Part shown: positions 34,948 to 43,806 of the stretch, piece by piece
How positions within the stretch are numbered: position 1 is the stretch's first letter
How the letters are laid out: each line of letters begins with the position of its first letter
From: a virus
Reading direction: 5' to 3' (one strand)
Virus record (IMG/VR): IMGVR_UViG_3300023118_000014
Location: 1 to 43,827 of that record
Length of the DNA: 43,827 bases
Made by a program: the position numbers and the translations under genes
Notes under the pieces: model-generated
Databases searched by the model: none
The model's input: the letters and a program-made list of their open reading frames with translations, nothing else
What the model was told of the DNA's origin: nothing

Positions 34948-37359
34948 CTAGCGGGATAAGCCCATGAAATAATTAAATGTCGGGTTGCCCTGCGTGGCCT
35001 TGTTACCTGCGCTTGGACCAACGAAGCACCATACCTCGTAGTAATCAGTACCGTTTGCAATGTCCTGGATGGCAATGGCGGCCTCAGCCACCCCGGCGCT
35101 AACCGCGTAAGCAATCGCGCCATGCCTGAAGTCCGATCCGTTCTTATAGATCGCAAGCACTGCATTATCGGTTGCCGCCACATTGGTGGTGAACAGGGCT
35201 CCGGCAATCAGACTGACCGGGCCAGGCGGCGGCGTCCATCGACTGTTCGCCGTGTTGTAATTACCACCGACATTGTAGAGCGCGGTGCCGAGAACAAGCT
35301 GGGTGCCAGTGCTCGGCACGATACCCGTCTGCGATGTCCCGTTATTGTGCGCTGAAAACGTCGATGGCCCACTGAAGTTTGCCGGTGCCGGCGTGGTCAG
35401 GTTAGTGCCGTTTGAAAAGAAATTATTGAGCGCAGGATATGGAGAATTTATTAGCGCTGCCCCGAGGACAATGCCGGTAGTGCGGTTGCCGACAGTGTTT
35501 CCACTGATTACGACTTGTGAATAACCCAACGACGCGCCGACCTTGATGCCTGTGGTGGTCGTGTAGGAGCCGGCGTGGATCTGATTGTCCTGGATAGACG
35601 CAATGTCGCCGCCGTCGATATCGATGTCCGTGCAGCCGTTCGCCGTATTGTAGATTAGGCACCCCGAGATGATCCACTGACCGGTATAACGACCATAAAT
35701 GCTACAGATAGCGGACACGATATTGCTGTTCTGCACCCACATGCCGATAGCTGGCGTCGTGGCGCCGGACGGTTGGTTGCAATAAAATCCGTAGTTGTTG
35801 AGAATTATTTCCGAGTTATTGAGGTAAATGCCCTCGTTGCCCTGCGTTATCGTCGGCTTGGTGATGTTGGTCAAGGTCGCGCCGCTGGTCGTACCAGTGA
35901 TTGTCTCGCCGTTGGCGAAGATACCCGAAGTGCCGATACATACCAGGCTGGCGGATCCGAATGCGCCGGTCCGCGCGACACGGGCGCGCGCTCCGCTCGT
36001 TCCGCCAACCACTTCCTCCGCATATTGGAATGTGCCGGTCAGCACCGAGCCGTTGAAGGCGGTGAAGTTCACCCATCCGATGTTCGTGCCGATATTCCAG
36101 TACTGAGCGACGCACGCATCGATGTGCACAGCCGGCGAAAGACCATCGAGGAAGAATGCCGATCCCGACATTTTGTTGATCGATTGGTTTACGGTGCAAT
36201 TTATAATGCTGCCGCGCCACGCGTTGTAAACGTAGATGCCATGCTGCCAATATTGCGCGGAATTGGACCAGTCGCGCGGGCCGATGTTGAGATTGTAGAA
36301 ATTGAAGCCGCACAGGTCCGTTGAGCCGGAGTAAGGCTGATAAAGCGTAATCGCGTTATAGAGCCCGGCGCCGCGGCACAACAGCGAGAGATCATGCGCA
36401 CCGAAGAACGGCCGCACACCCTGCGTGCCGGCCGCGAGCACATTGGCCCAGCCAGAGCCGATAGTACCCGATGTGATGCCGCCAGTACTGCCGGTGAACT
36501 CGATCACCGAAATGTCGGTACCGTCGCCTGCGATCTCTATATTCGAGTTCCCGTCAAACACCCAAGCGGCCGAGGTGAGATATCTCCCGGCCGGCATATA
36601 GATGCGGAGGTTCTTGCCCACTGCATGGGCAGCTAGATCAGCAAAGGCCTGCGCGTTGTCGGTGGAATTATCTCCCTTCGCTTGAAAATCCAGCACCGAC
36701 ACTCGCTCATACAGCTTGTCATGGACAGTGCGGTTGGCGGCGCCAGAAACGTTCGTACCAGCCGCCGTCGGACTATAACGGGTGTTGACGAACCGACTAT
36801 TGGGGACTGCCAAGGACCATTTGCTGGAACCATCCGTTTCAAACCACTGACCATCGCGCGGCGTAGTAAGCAGAATGCTCGCAACGCCTACCACAGTATC
36901 GCTGCCCGACCTAGCTACAGTTAGTGTATTGGAACCGCTTACGGCCCCTACTTCGTCGATCACGTAGATTCGTTGGCCTGGATTGCACGAAGCAGCTAAA
37001 GGTAGCGACCATGTCCGTGGTGCCGTGAACGCGGCAGTGGTGGCCACGACGACATCCGTGGCTAGAATGGAGTAATTTGCATCGCCAACCGACGTCCGCT
37101 TATCAATGCCGAGAAGAACTCGCGCAGCGGCTGGCGTCGATCCGATACGGCTTTCAACGGCCTCCTTGACGCGCAAGGGCGTCATGGTCTTCGTGTTATC
37201 GGCACCAGCCAATGCTTCTGCTTGCGACGCCAGAGGGCGCACAGCGTCTGCCATGGACCCCACCGTAGCCTTACGCATCTGGCCATTATCAAACACGATG
37301 AGAGACGAAGAATCGGGCGTGCCGGTGAGAGCGATTTCACGAATAGGGATATTAGCCAT
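34948..37359 (-). CDS. tailspike / tail fibre with pectate-lyase-like beta-helix
   Basis: 803 residues. The N-terminal part (IREIALTGTPDSSSLIVFDNGQMRKATVG) is a virion-attachment region typical of podovirus tail fibres. It is followed by RVSVLDFQAKGDNSTDNAQAFADLAAHA, the D-G-A-x-DNT-A-Q standard start of a pectate-lyase-type beta-helix, and then Asn/Ser/Gly-rich turns to about residue 650. The C-terminal part ANFSGPSTFSAHNNGTSQTGI...GTQLVLGTALYN...NSRWTPPPGPVSLIAGAL is a C1q/TNF-like trimer domain. It probably cleaves or binds the host polysaccharide. It overlaps the collar gene by 8 bases. Confidence 0.88.
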   Translation of the reverse strand: MANIPIREIALTGTPDSSSLIVFDNGQMRKATVGSMADAVRPLASQAEALAGADNTKTMTPLRVKEAVESRIGSTPAAARVLLGIDKRTSVGDANYSILATDVVVATTAAFTAPRTWSLPLAASCNPGQRIYVIDEVGAVSGSNTLTVARSGSDTVVGVASILLTTPRDGQWFETDGSSKWSLAVPNSRFVNTRYSPTAAGTNVSGAANRTVHDKLYERVSVLDFQAKGDNSTDNAQAFADLAAHAVGKNLRIYMPAGRYLTSAAWVFDGNSNIEIAGDGTDISVIEFTGSTGGITSGTIGSGWANVLAAGTQGVRPFFGAHDLSLLCRGAGLYNAITLYQPYSGSTDLCGFNFYNLNIGPRDWSNSAQYWQHGIYVYNAWRGSIINCTVNQSINKMSGSAFFLDGLSPAVHIDACVAQYWNIGTNIGWVNFTAFNGSVLTGTFQYAEEVVGGTSGARARVARTGAFGSASLVCIGTSGIFANGETITGTTSGATLTNITKPTITQGNEGIYLNNSEIILNNYGFYCNQPSGATTPAIGMWVQNSNIVSAICSIYGRYTGQWIISGCLIYNTANGCTDIDIDGGDIASIQDNQIHAGSYTTTTGIKVGASLGYSQVVISGNTVGNRTTGIVLGAALINSPYPALNNFFSNGTNLTTPAPANFSGPSTFSAHNNGTSQTGIVPSTGTQLVLGTALYNVGGNYNTANSRWTPPPGPVSLIAGALFTTNVAATDNAVLAIYKNGSDFRHGAIAYAVSAGVAEAAIAIQDIANGTDYYEVWCFVGPSAGNKATQGNPTFNYFMGLSR

Positions 37360-38146
37360 CGTAGGACACCCGAATGATTTTGTTGAGAACCAGCGTCGGC
37401 TGGACGGTGTTGTGGGGCTGGTCGCTGCCGCCGATGTTCACGGTGCCTTGAGGCGTGAAGGTTCCGATGCTGCCTTGCGGGCCAACGCTCCCGCTATTCA
37501 GAAGACCGCCGCCGCCACCGCCTGGCCCGATGTTCGAAATGCCGGATGCAGTCACGATATTGTTTGAGACTGTCGTTACAGAGACGTTCCCCGGCGTCCC
37601 AACAAGCGGTCGCGTCAGGTTGGGGAGTTGCGAAGCATTGAGGATTGTTGATCGCTCGCCTATGGTTGCACCAAATGATGCAGGAAGACGGCCGGACGAA
37701 ACTCCGCCCATTGCGTCATACCCGGCGACGACAAGGCCTCTGGCATCGGGTAAATTGAAAGTCGTGCTACCGTCACCCGGCCCGAACGAGGTTCCGATCA
37801 CCGCAAAAAGCGCAGCATAAGTTGTACGGCTGAGCGCTTGGCCGTAGCACGCCGCCCACCCCGCAGGCGGCGCGGCTGGAAAATCGATGATCGCTCCAAT
37901 CGGCATCGCCTGAGCCAACGTGGCGACACTGCCCGGGGAGTTGCCAACCGCCACGCCATTGATAACCTGACCGTTCATATTCAGCGGGCCGGTCATCGGC
38001 GCCCGGCCGTCTCGCAACAACACGCTGGACAGTGCGGAGGCAACGTCCTCAAAGACAGGATTGTGTTGCTCAGTTCGGATCGTGGTCCCCGGTGAAGCGA
38101 AGTAACTCGCGACCAGAGAGAATAATCCTGCCGGATTGTATGGCAC
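37352..38146 (-). CDS. phage tail collar-domain protein, GTG start
   Basis: 264 residues. DGRAPMTGPLNMNGQVINGVA precedes the collar motif AQAMPIGAIIDFPAAPPAGWAACYGQALSRTTYAALFAVIGTSFGPGDGSTTFNLPDARGLVVAGYD (G-I--F-----P-GW--C-G-----Y-AL-A-IG--FG-GDGSTTF-LPD-RG). A Gly/Ser-rich tail region and a repeat (GPGGGGGGLLNSGSVGPQG) follow. It probably links spike to the tail or forms a fibre knob. The start GTG lies 17 bases after a terminator; an ATG at 38153 is in another frame. Confidence 0.85.
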   Translation of the reverse strand: MPYNPAGLFSLVASYFASPGTTIRTEQHNPVFEDVASALSSVLLRDGRAPMTGPLNMNGQVINGVAVGNSPGSVATLAQAMPIGAIIDFPAAPPAGWAACYGQALSRTTYAALFAVIGTSFGPGDGSTTFNLPDARGLVVAGYDAMGGVSSGRLPASFGATIGERSTILNASQLPNLTRPLVGTPGNVSVTTVSNNIVTASGISNIGPGGGGGGLLNSGSVGPQGSIGTFTPQGTVNIGGSDQPHNTVQPTLVLNKIIRVSYDG

Positions 38147-38162
38147 TTGGCATTACCCCATG

Positions 38163-38188
38163 AAAAAAGCCGCCCCGAAGGACGGCTT
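38163..38188 (-). terminator. intrinsic terminator with UUCG tetraloop upstream of the collar gene
   Basis: Minus strand AAGCCGTCC-TTCG-GGGCGGCTT followed by T run: 9-bp stem including one G-T pair and a cUUCGg loop. It is 17 bases upstream of the collar GTG and follows the ejection-protein gene. No promoter fits in between. Confidence 0.87.
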
Positions 38189-38215
38189 GGAAGGATCGGG
38201 AATTTGGGCTAGGTT
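38187..38215 (+). promoter_or_regulatory. promoter for the leaderless 38222 gene
   Basis: TTGGAA (38187-38192), 17 bases, TAGGTT (38210-38215), then exactly six bases to the ATG. The -35 abuts the stem of the terminator. Confidence 0.52.
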
Positions 38216-38221
38216 CAGCGG

Positions 38222-38425
38222 ATGACCGCTTTTCTTCAGTTCGCAGCAACTCTGGCGCTTGGCGCCCTAGCTGCGTTTCTCGTGAAACACTGGGAACAGT
38301 TCATTGGCGACAAGGACGTTGCGTTCTTGATCGGATTTCCTGCTCTCTGCCTCATCGCGTGGGTTTACGACCGGAGGCAGGCGCAGTTGCGGAAATCCAG
38401 TAAGGCGACGATAGAACGCGATTGA
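38222..38425 (+). CDS. small membrane protein, plus strand, moron-like, 67 aa
   Basis: Two hydrophobic helices: FLQFAATLALGALAAFLVKHWEQF and VAFLIGFPALCLIAWVYDRR, then a basic tail. No SD lies before the ATG; a promoter with transcription start at the ATG is present. It overlaps the last 74 bases of the ejection-protein gene on the other strand. A membrane protein expressed separately from the virion operon suggests superinfection exclusion or another lysogen trait; this is inference. Confidence 0.58.
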   Translation: MTAFLQFAATLALGALAAFLVKHWEQFIGDKDVAFLIGFPALCLIAWVYDRRQAQLRKSSKATIERD

Positions 38426-40406
38426 TTGCGCGGGAGTTCTCCCCAGTTGCCTTAGCCGACTCCAAAAGAGACCGCGCTATGCGCTGAACTGCCGGACCTT
38501 GCGAGGCAAGTATTTGCCCGATTTCGTCCTTGGTCTTCGCATTGCTGGCGCCTGAAATAGCCTTAGCGACAGCGTTTAGAGCCTTGAAGCCTATTCCGGT
38601 TAGCGTCGTATCGTGCGGAATATTGCCGCCTTCTGCACCGCGCATAGCTGCGGCACTTTCCACACGTTGGGCGGTCTGCGAGTTCTGAACGATGTCCTGA
38701 TACGACTGCCGAAATGTGCGGTTGTCCATCAGCGACTTTACGATACGGTCGCGCGGGCCTTCCCCGAAGATTGTTCCGAGTTTTTCGCTATTCCAGTCCT
38801 GGGGCGTACCGATCTTGCGCTCAAGCACATTTAGGTCATTGGCATTCGTACCTACCAAGCGGTCGAGTTCTGCCCTAGTGCCCTGCCGCAAGCGAACAGG
38901 AGCCGCAGAAGGGCCAACCATCTCCCCTTGTGGCAGAGCGCCAAGCTGCATTTCACTCGCGAGATCGGCAGGGCGAATTGCGGTCTTTCCTGTATCCAAA
39001 ACTTGAGAACCGCGCTGTAGTGCAGAAGATTGCCGATGCGCTTCAGCGATTGGCGCGTCAACCGCTTTGATGCCGGGAACGGCTCTCGCCAACTCCCCGT
39101 CAACTGCCTGCCTTGCGAACGTCAATTCACGGATGACTTGCGGGTTAACCTCTCCTTCAAGCATGCCGTCGATAGCGTTTCTGGTGCTCAGAAGCGCACG
39201 CGGGTGTGGGTCCAAATTGCCCGGCGCGCCTGGGATATCCAGCATGCCTCGAACCCGCTTCACTGCCTGCTGAGCAGGGCCGCGCAAATTGACGACGGTT
39301 GCCTCAAGCGCATCAGCAAGAGGCTGAGTATTTACTGCTCGTGCGCCATCCAGCACCGCCTCATACTCTTGACCCATATACGCCCTGTCGCCGGACAGAT
39401 GCGACTCAACACGGGACGGGAGTGGTGATGACCCCAAATTCTCATCTAGTGCGCGCAAAATTCTCGGTGCGGTACCCGCGTCGCGCGTCTGGAGCGCAGT
39501 CACCAGATCCGTGCGGCCCTGACCAGTACCAGTCCCAGCACCCTGCCCGAGACCCTTCATCGCAGGGCCAGCATCAACCAGCATGGCTTCCGGCCCCATC
39601 GCCGGCAGTGCCCTCATGCCCTGTTCGTCCGCTTGAGCGGCGCCCCTTAGCATCGCAGACGCCCCACGGCTTGCGCCCTCCACCCGAGGCCCGAGGAAAG
39701 CAGCACCAGTGCGATAGAGCCCGCCCGCTGCGGACCCTAGCAAGGGAAGGCCGCCCCCGATCATAGCTCCTGTCGTCGCCCCAGTCTTCGCCGCCTCCAC
39801 GTAATCGCCGGCCTTGTCGGAGTAGGTATTGCCGGCACCGTGCGCAGCGCCGTAAGCAGCGCCCTCGGCGCCGTAGCCGAGCACGCGGGGCAGCATGCCG
39901 GTCCCAACCCGACCTGCCAACGTAATGCCACTCTTAAGCAGCCCTACACCGCCCAGAAGCCCCCCCGCGGCTTCCGTGGCGGCTGCCGCACCTGGATTAG
40001 CGGTACGGATGGCCTCGGTCTGCGCTCGCTGCTGCTTGACCCCCGCATCATAGGAAGGCGCAGTGCCAGTCAGCGCATCCATGCCGCCAGCAAACTTGTC
40101 CGCTAGACCAAAAGTCGCACCGTTCGCGACCAGTCTAGCCCCCTTATCGAGTGCAGCGCCGACCTTGGCCATTTGATCGCCATAAGACATCGATGCTTGA
40201 ACTGGCTGCATCGCCTGCCCTTGGTTCGGAACCCCCATGGCATCATAAGTCGGAGCAGCTTCCATCTGCGGAGCGGCTTGCGGTGCCGCTAGCTGCGCCG
40301 GGGCGCCCCCTAGATGTTTTTGCAGGGCAGCAAGCGCACCTTCAGCGGTCGCCCCCTCGATCTCGTACTGCTTCCCATCCGGCGCCGTGATGTCAAATAT
40401 GGGCAT
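38352..40406 (-). CDS. DNA ejection / internal virion protein-like, 684 aa
   Basis: N-terminal PIFDITAPDGKQYEIEGATAEGALAALQKHL is a small domain found at the start of phage internal proteins. A Pro/Gln/Ala linker and then Gly/Ala-rich hydrophobic stretches follow (AAATEAAGGLLGGVGLLKSG, YGAEGAAYGAAHGAG, AMIGGGLPLLGSAAGGLY), compatible with membrane insertion during ejection. A helical C-terminal half (LSTRNAIDGMLEGEVNPQVIRELTFARQAVDGEL) follows. By position it matches the P22 gp20/gp16 ejection genes. It shares one base with the M15 gene stop. The ejection role is inferred. Confidence 0.75.
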   Translation of the reverse strand: MPIFDITAPDGKQYEIEGATAEGALAALQKHLGGAPAQLAAPQAAPQMEAAPTYDAMGVPNQGQAMQPVQASMSYGDQMAKVGAALDKGARLVANGATFGLADKFAGGMDALTGTAPSYDAGVKQQRAQTEAIRTANPGAAAATEAAGGLLGGVGLLKSGITLAGRVGTGMLPRVLGYGAEGAAYGAAHGAGNTYSDKAGDYVEAAKTGATTGAMIGGGLPLLGSAAGGLYRTGAAFLGPRVEGASRGASAMLRGAAQADEQGMRALPAMGPEAMLVDAGPAMKGLGQGAGTGTGQGRTDLVTALQTRDAGTAPRILRALDENLGSSPLPSRVESHLSGDRAYMGQEYEAVLDGARAVNTQPLADALEATVVNLRGPAQQAVKRVRGMLDIPGAPGNLDPHPRALLSTRNAIDGMLEGEVNPQVIRELTFARQAVDGELARAVPGIKAVDAPIAEAHRQSSALQRGSQVLDTGKTAIRPADLASEMQLGALPQGEMVGPSAAPVRLRQGTRAELDRLVGTNANDLNVLERKIGTPQDWNSEKLGTIFGEGPRDRIVKSLMDNRTFRQSYQDIVQNSQTAQRVESAAAMRGAEGGNIPHDTTLTGIGFKALNAVAKAISGASNAKTKDEIGQILASQGPAVQRIARSLLESAKATGENSRAINRVLSSPYWISATAPASGRKPTR

Positions 40407-42037
40407 CAGCGAGCCTTAATCGTGTAACCATCGATAACCGCAGGGGCGGCATTCTTTGGAACGGTCCACGGTTCAAACGAGCCGAAGTCAGGAATTACGT
40501 CAGCCTTGTTGATGCGGTTTCGCTCTGCAATCCCGCCATATCTACCGACATCGAAGTCGTATTGCTGCTTGTAAGCCATAATTCGACTATGGGCTTCCGC
40601 CATCAACGCCTGACGACCTTCGGGTGTCAAAGACCCTTTGCTGTTAATCTGCGCTATAATGCCGTTCAACTTCTCTTGCCAACCCTGCGCATTGTTGGCC
40701 ATCTGGATTTCACCCTCACGGACAACAGAGCCGGGGTCCATGATCTTGCCGAGGCCGTAGACGATATTCAGGTCCGCGGCTTTCGTGTCGCGGCCTGCCG
40801 CATCTCGCATGGACTGATAGACCGGAGCTGCCTGCGCCATGTTCTTGTAGGCTGGCAGTGCAGTAAATTCGTTGCGCAGCTTGTGCGTATCGTCAAATGA
40901 GCCCGGTAGCGCGTTGGCGGCGGCGTTCTTTGACTGGCTTTCACGCCACACCTTTGGATCGACTCCGGGAGGCGCTTGAGGAATAGTTGAGGGCTGCGCA
41001 GGCTGAGCCGTCTGCGGCTTGTACGGCGTTACGCTCTGACTACGCGGGTCGCGCCAACCATATTGCTCGTTGCCAAACTCGTCCTTTCCGATAACGCCAT
41101 ATTCCGGACCCTTGTTCGGTTCGCCCTTCGGGACCGTCTTAACGATGTTGCCGCGCGCGTCCATAATTCCTACGGCGTTCCCCAGATCGACTGTCTGCAC
41201 TTTGTCGGCTGCCAAGCTGTTCTGAAACAGCATCATGCCCATCTTCTTTACGTCGTCAGACACATAAGGGCTGGAAATTGCTTTCAGGATAGCCGGATTA
41301 ATCGCTGGCTTCGCCGCAGGCTGTCCCGGGATGACGTAACCCTGTGCGGCCTGTGCGTTGACCGGGAGCGCGGCGGGATCAGCGCTCGCCACCTGCGTCG
41401 GGGCCAGCTCGACATGCGGCGGGTCATTGGCAACCGGCTGGGCAAGCCCATACTGCGGGAGCAGCGCACGCGCCACGGGCGACATCCCGCCGATATCGAC
41501 AGCCTGACCGCGCTCATGTTTCGACGTTCCCGGGAAGGCCACGGGGTTAGGATTGCTACCGCGCTCGGCATAGAGGCGTGCCTGATCCGCCGTACTGCGA
41601 ACGCCGCTACTCAATGAGGTGCCGGGATTGTCTTGGATGAAATCCTGCGACAGGTCGGCAAGCCGCTGGTTCATGCCGACCGTGCCCGGCATGGCGTTCG
41701 CGTCGTTAGGGACCGCAGGAGCACTAGCAACTGGGGCGGCTGGTGTTGCGACTACAGGAGCGGCGGCTGGCGTGGCCCCACCGAGCAGAGCCTGGATAAC
41801 AGCGGCGCTTTCCGTGCCGTTCTGCTTAGAGGCCTGATCCGCATTGTAGCTGTCATAACCGGACATCAGGCCTTGAACCACACGGTTGAGCCCCGCAGAC
41901 CAATGACCAACCGGCGCCGTAGACATGGCGTCTTGGCCAAGAAGCGTAGCGGCCTTGCGCTCGGCAAGGATTTCTTCAGGGGTAAGGCGACGGCCGCCCG
42001 AACCCCAGACGAACGGCGTTGCCATATCAAGCGCCAT
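40406..42037 (-). CDS. virion protein with M15 (VanY-type) peptidase domain
   Basis: 543 residues from the ATG at 42037 (a GTG at 42046 is possible; GGGTG lies 6 bases before the ATG). N-terminal ~100 residues hydrophilic, then an Ala/Pro linker. Peptidase part: NPGTSLSSGVRSTADQARLYAERGSNPNPVAFPGTSKHERGQAVDIG...NDPPHVEL, with zinc ligands His and Asp in SKHERGQAVDIG and the final His in PPHVEL. It would cut peptidoglycan cross-links during DNA entry. The C-terminal half is helical and probably structural. It overlaps the chaperone-tail gene by 11 bases. Confidence 0.82.
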   Translation of the reverse strand: MALDMATPFVWGSGGRRLTPEEILAERKAATLLGQDAMSTAPVGHWSAGLNRVVQGLMSGYDSYNADQASKQNGTESAAVIQALLGGATPAAAPVVATPAAPVASAPAVPNDANAMPGTVGMNQRLADLSQDFIQDNPGTSLSSGVRSTADQARLYAERGSNPNPVAFPGTSKHERGQAVDIGGMSPVARALLPQYGLAQPVANDPPHVELAPTQVASADPAALPVNAQAAQGYVIPGQPAAKPAINPAILKAISSPYVSDDVKKMGMMLFQNSLAADKVQTVDLGNAVGIMDARGNIVKTVPKGEPNKGPEYGVIGKDEFGNEQYGWRDPRSQSVTPYKPQTAQPAQPSTIPQAPPGVDPKVWRESQSKNAAANALPGSFDDTHKLRNEFTALPAYKNMAQAAPVYQSMRDAAGRDTKAADLNIVYGLGKIMDPGSVVREGEIQMANNAQGWQEKLNGIIAQINSKGSLTPEGRQALMAEAHSRIMAYKQQYDFDVGRYGGIAERNRINKADVIPDFGSFEPWTVPKNAAPAVIDGYTIKAR

Positions 42038-43040
42038 GAGGGACACCCAGCATCGTATAGTTGACGATATCGTACCCGCTCGGATGGCGGATAACCGCGT
42101 CAGGCATCACTTTCTTGGCCTCGTCCGCCATGACGCCGCGCTGGCGCTTCCCAAAGATGGTGTACTCATAGTACGGGAGATCGTGCGCCGTAGTGCCTAT
42201 TCTGACGATATCCGACTTCAACCGGCGGTCAGACGCCGCAAGCAGCGGAAGGCCATACTTCATGGCACCCATGGCCAGCGTTCCGCCAAGGCCGAACATG
42301 CCGCCCATCTGTGCGTTGTTAGCCGACATCTGCTGATTGTAATTGTTGTTCACCAATCCGGAGTAATCCACACCGCCAACCTGCGTCTGCGGCGTGCTGG
42401 CGAACGTAGACCCAGGCTGTGTGACCTGAGATCCCGACAGAAGCGAAGTCACTTCGTTGATCGGGCTGGCGCGCGTATAAGCGGCCTCGTTGAACGCCTG
42501 TGACCGCCCCGTGAGCGCCAACTGATTAAGCTGATCAGTCTGAGCATTGGACACCCGACGCATCTCGGCATCGTACTGCTCTGTACCCGGCCTCAACCCG
42601 CGCTGTAGCAACTGCCGTTGCATCGCTTCCGTATCCAGCTTCTGTTGTGGCAGGATGCGGGACGACGCCAGATCGTAAGACCAATCAGCCGCGTCCTGAT
42701 TGTTGAACTCGAACGGCTTGGACAGGTAGTCCTTCAGCATACCGGACTGATTGTCCGCCAAGGTGGCAAGATTACCCTGCGCAGACTGCGTCTTGTCGAA
42801 AATCGCCTGCTGAGACGGAGAAAGCGTCGTGTTGGCTGTGAACTGCGGAACGGTTATTTCCTTGCCGTTCGGGTCCGTCATGGTGGCCGAACCGGTCTGG
42901 TTGTAAGCGAGGCTACCCCACGGGCTGTTCTGCCCCACCATGTTCATGGCCTGCTGTTGCTGGGCAGTGAAGCTGTTCCACGAACCTTGCGCAGATGCGG
43001 TCTGCCCGGGGTCCGGTGCAGTTGGCGTGCTCTTCCCCAT
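42027..43040 (-). CDS. tail protein with C-terminal S74-type intramolecular chaperone
   Basis: 337 residues starting at 43040, sharing one base with the GNAT stop (TAATG). The N-terminal two thirds are Gln/Asn/Ser-rich and helical (QQQQAMNMVGQNSPWG, EQYDAEMRRVSNAQTDQLNQLAL). The C-terminal ~65 residues carry SDRRLKSDIVRIGTTAHDLPYYEYTIFGKRQRGVMADEAKKVMPDAV, the SDxRLKxDI start and GVMAxEAxxVxPDAV of the S74 chaperone, which assists trimerisation and self-cleaves after SDRR. It may be a needle or tail fibre. Directly upstream of the M15 gene. Confidence 0.82.
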   Translation of the reverse strand: MGKSTPTAPDPGQTASAQGSWNSFTAQQQQAMNMVGQNSPWGSLAYNQTGSATMTDPNGKEITVPQFTANTTLSPSQQAIFDKTQSAQGNLATLADNQSGMLKDYLSKPFEFNNQDAADWSYDLASSRILPQQKLDTEAMQRQLLQRGLRPGTEQYDAEMRRVSNAQTDQLNQLALTGRSQAFNEAAYTRASPINEVTSLLSGSQVTQPGSTFASTPQTQVGGVDYSGLVNNNYNQQMSANNAQMGGMFGLGGTLAMGAMKYGLPLLAASDRRLKSDIVRIGTTAHDLPYYEYTIFGKRQRGVMADEAKKVMPDAVIRHPSGYDIVNYTMLGVPHGA

Positions 43041-43492
43041 TATGCGGCCTTCTTGAATTTCGAGGCTGACCATTGATCGTCAGTGAGCGTAAAAATGTGC
43101 TCACCTGTATTCCGGCCGCCAAGTCTCGGAATGAAATATTCATCGAAGCCGAACGAGCGGGCGATGCAAACCATGTTGTCGTTAGCCTCCGATACCCGCA
43201 ACACGACCATCTGACAGCCCAACCGCTCGAACGGCAGCTCAAACATCGCGTTGACAACGGGCTTTGTCAGCCATCGCTTGTTGATCGATGCGCTCGATAG
43301 TTCAATAACGCCGGTTTCGGGGTGCCAATTATGATACAACGTCCCCGCCACCAGGCGATCCCGCTCAAAGACCCCCATCGAACAATAATCCCGGATGGCC
43401 TCTGCCTTCTGCCAGATCAGCTCACACACAAACCTGCCAACGGTCATGTTCTGCAACGGAGATGAGCGCGGACCGAAATAGACCGGCGTCAT
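43040..43492 (-). CDS. GNAT-family N-acetyltransferase, phage structural-module type
   Basis: 150 residues from ATG 43492 in an ATGA overlap with the gp10-like stop. A GNAT fold is seen in the order DRLVAGTLYHNWHPETGVIELSSASINKRWLTKPVVNAMFELPFERLGCQMVVLRVSEANDNMVCIARSFGFDEYFIPRL. The segment IELSSASINKRW and the N-x3-A-R--GF helix are the acetyl-CoA site. This subgroup is frequent in podovirus tail regions; acetylation target unknown. The frame is open upstream but lies inside the gp10-like gene. Confidence 0.8.
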   Translation of the reverse strand: MTPVYFGPRSSPLQNMTVGRFVCELIWQKAEAIRDYCSMGVFERDRLVAGTLYHNWHPETGVIELSSASINKRWLTKPVVNAMFELPFERLGCQMVVLRVSEANDNMVCIARSFGFDEYFIPRLGGRNTGEHIFTLTDDQWSASKFKKAA

Positions 43493-43806
43493 GTGAATGC
43501 GTCTCCGGATTCGAATGTGACATCGAGCGTGATGATCTCGACATCGAGCGGGATCACAGCGCCGCTCGTCACTTGAAACACTGGCGCTACGCGGTAGCCA
43601 TTTCCTGCGACCGAATGCCGACGCTTCGTGATCACAGATCGTCGGTTCGAGTTCCAAACCGAGGCGTTCCACACCGCGTTATCCCATTCGTTCCCAACCG
43701 TGACCAATGTTGAATCCGGCGGTGACGGCAAGCTGTCGTCAAAGTCGAACAGGCAGGACACTTTTTCGCTGATGGCCGCACGGCTCTTTGTCTCGATACG
43801 TGCCAT
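43489..43806 (-). CDS. gp10-like tail protein, C-terminal 105 residues
   Basis: Continuation of the gene that starts at 1723; the ATG at 43806 is an internal Met, and the same codon occurs at 115 in frame with the N-terminal part. Residues ARIETKSRAAISEKVSCLFDFDDSLPSPPDSTLVTVGNEWDNAVWNASVWN and a beta-rich end (APVFQVTSGAVIPLDVEIITLDVTF). The Trp-rich WDNAVWN-x-SVWN stretch is typical of the C-terminal beta domain of this tail family. Confidence 0.78.
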   Translation of the reverse strand: MARIETKSRAAISEKVSCLFDFDDSLPSPPDSTLVTVGNEWDNAVWNASVWNSNRRSVITKRRHSVAGNGYRVAPVFQVTSGAVIPLDVEIITLDVTFESGDAFT

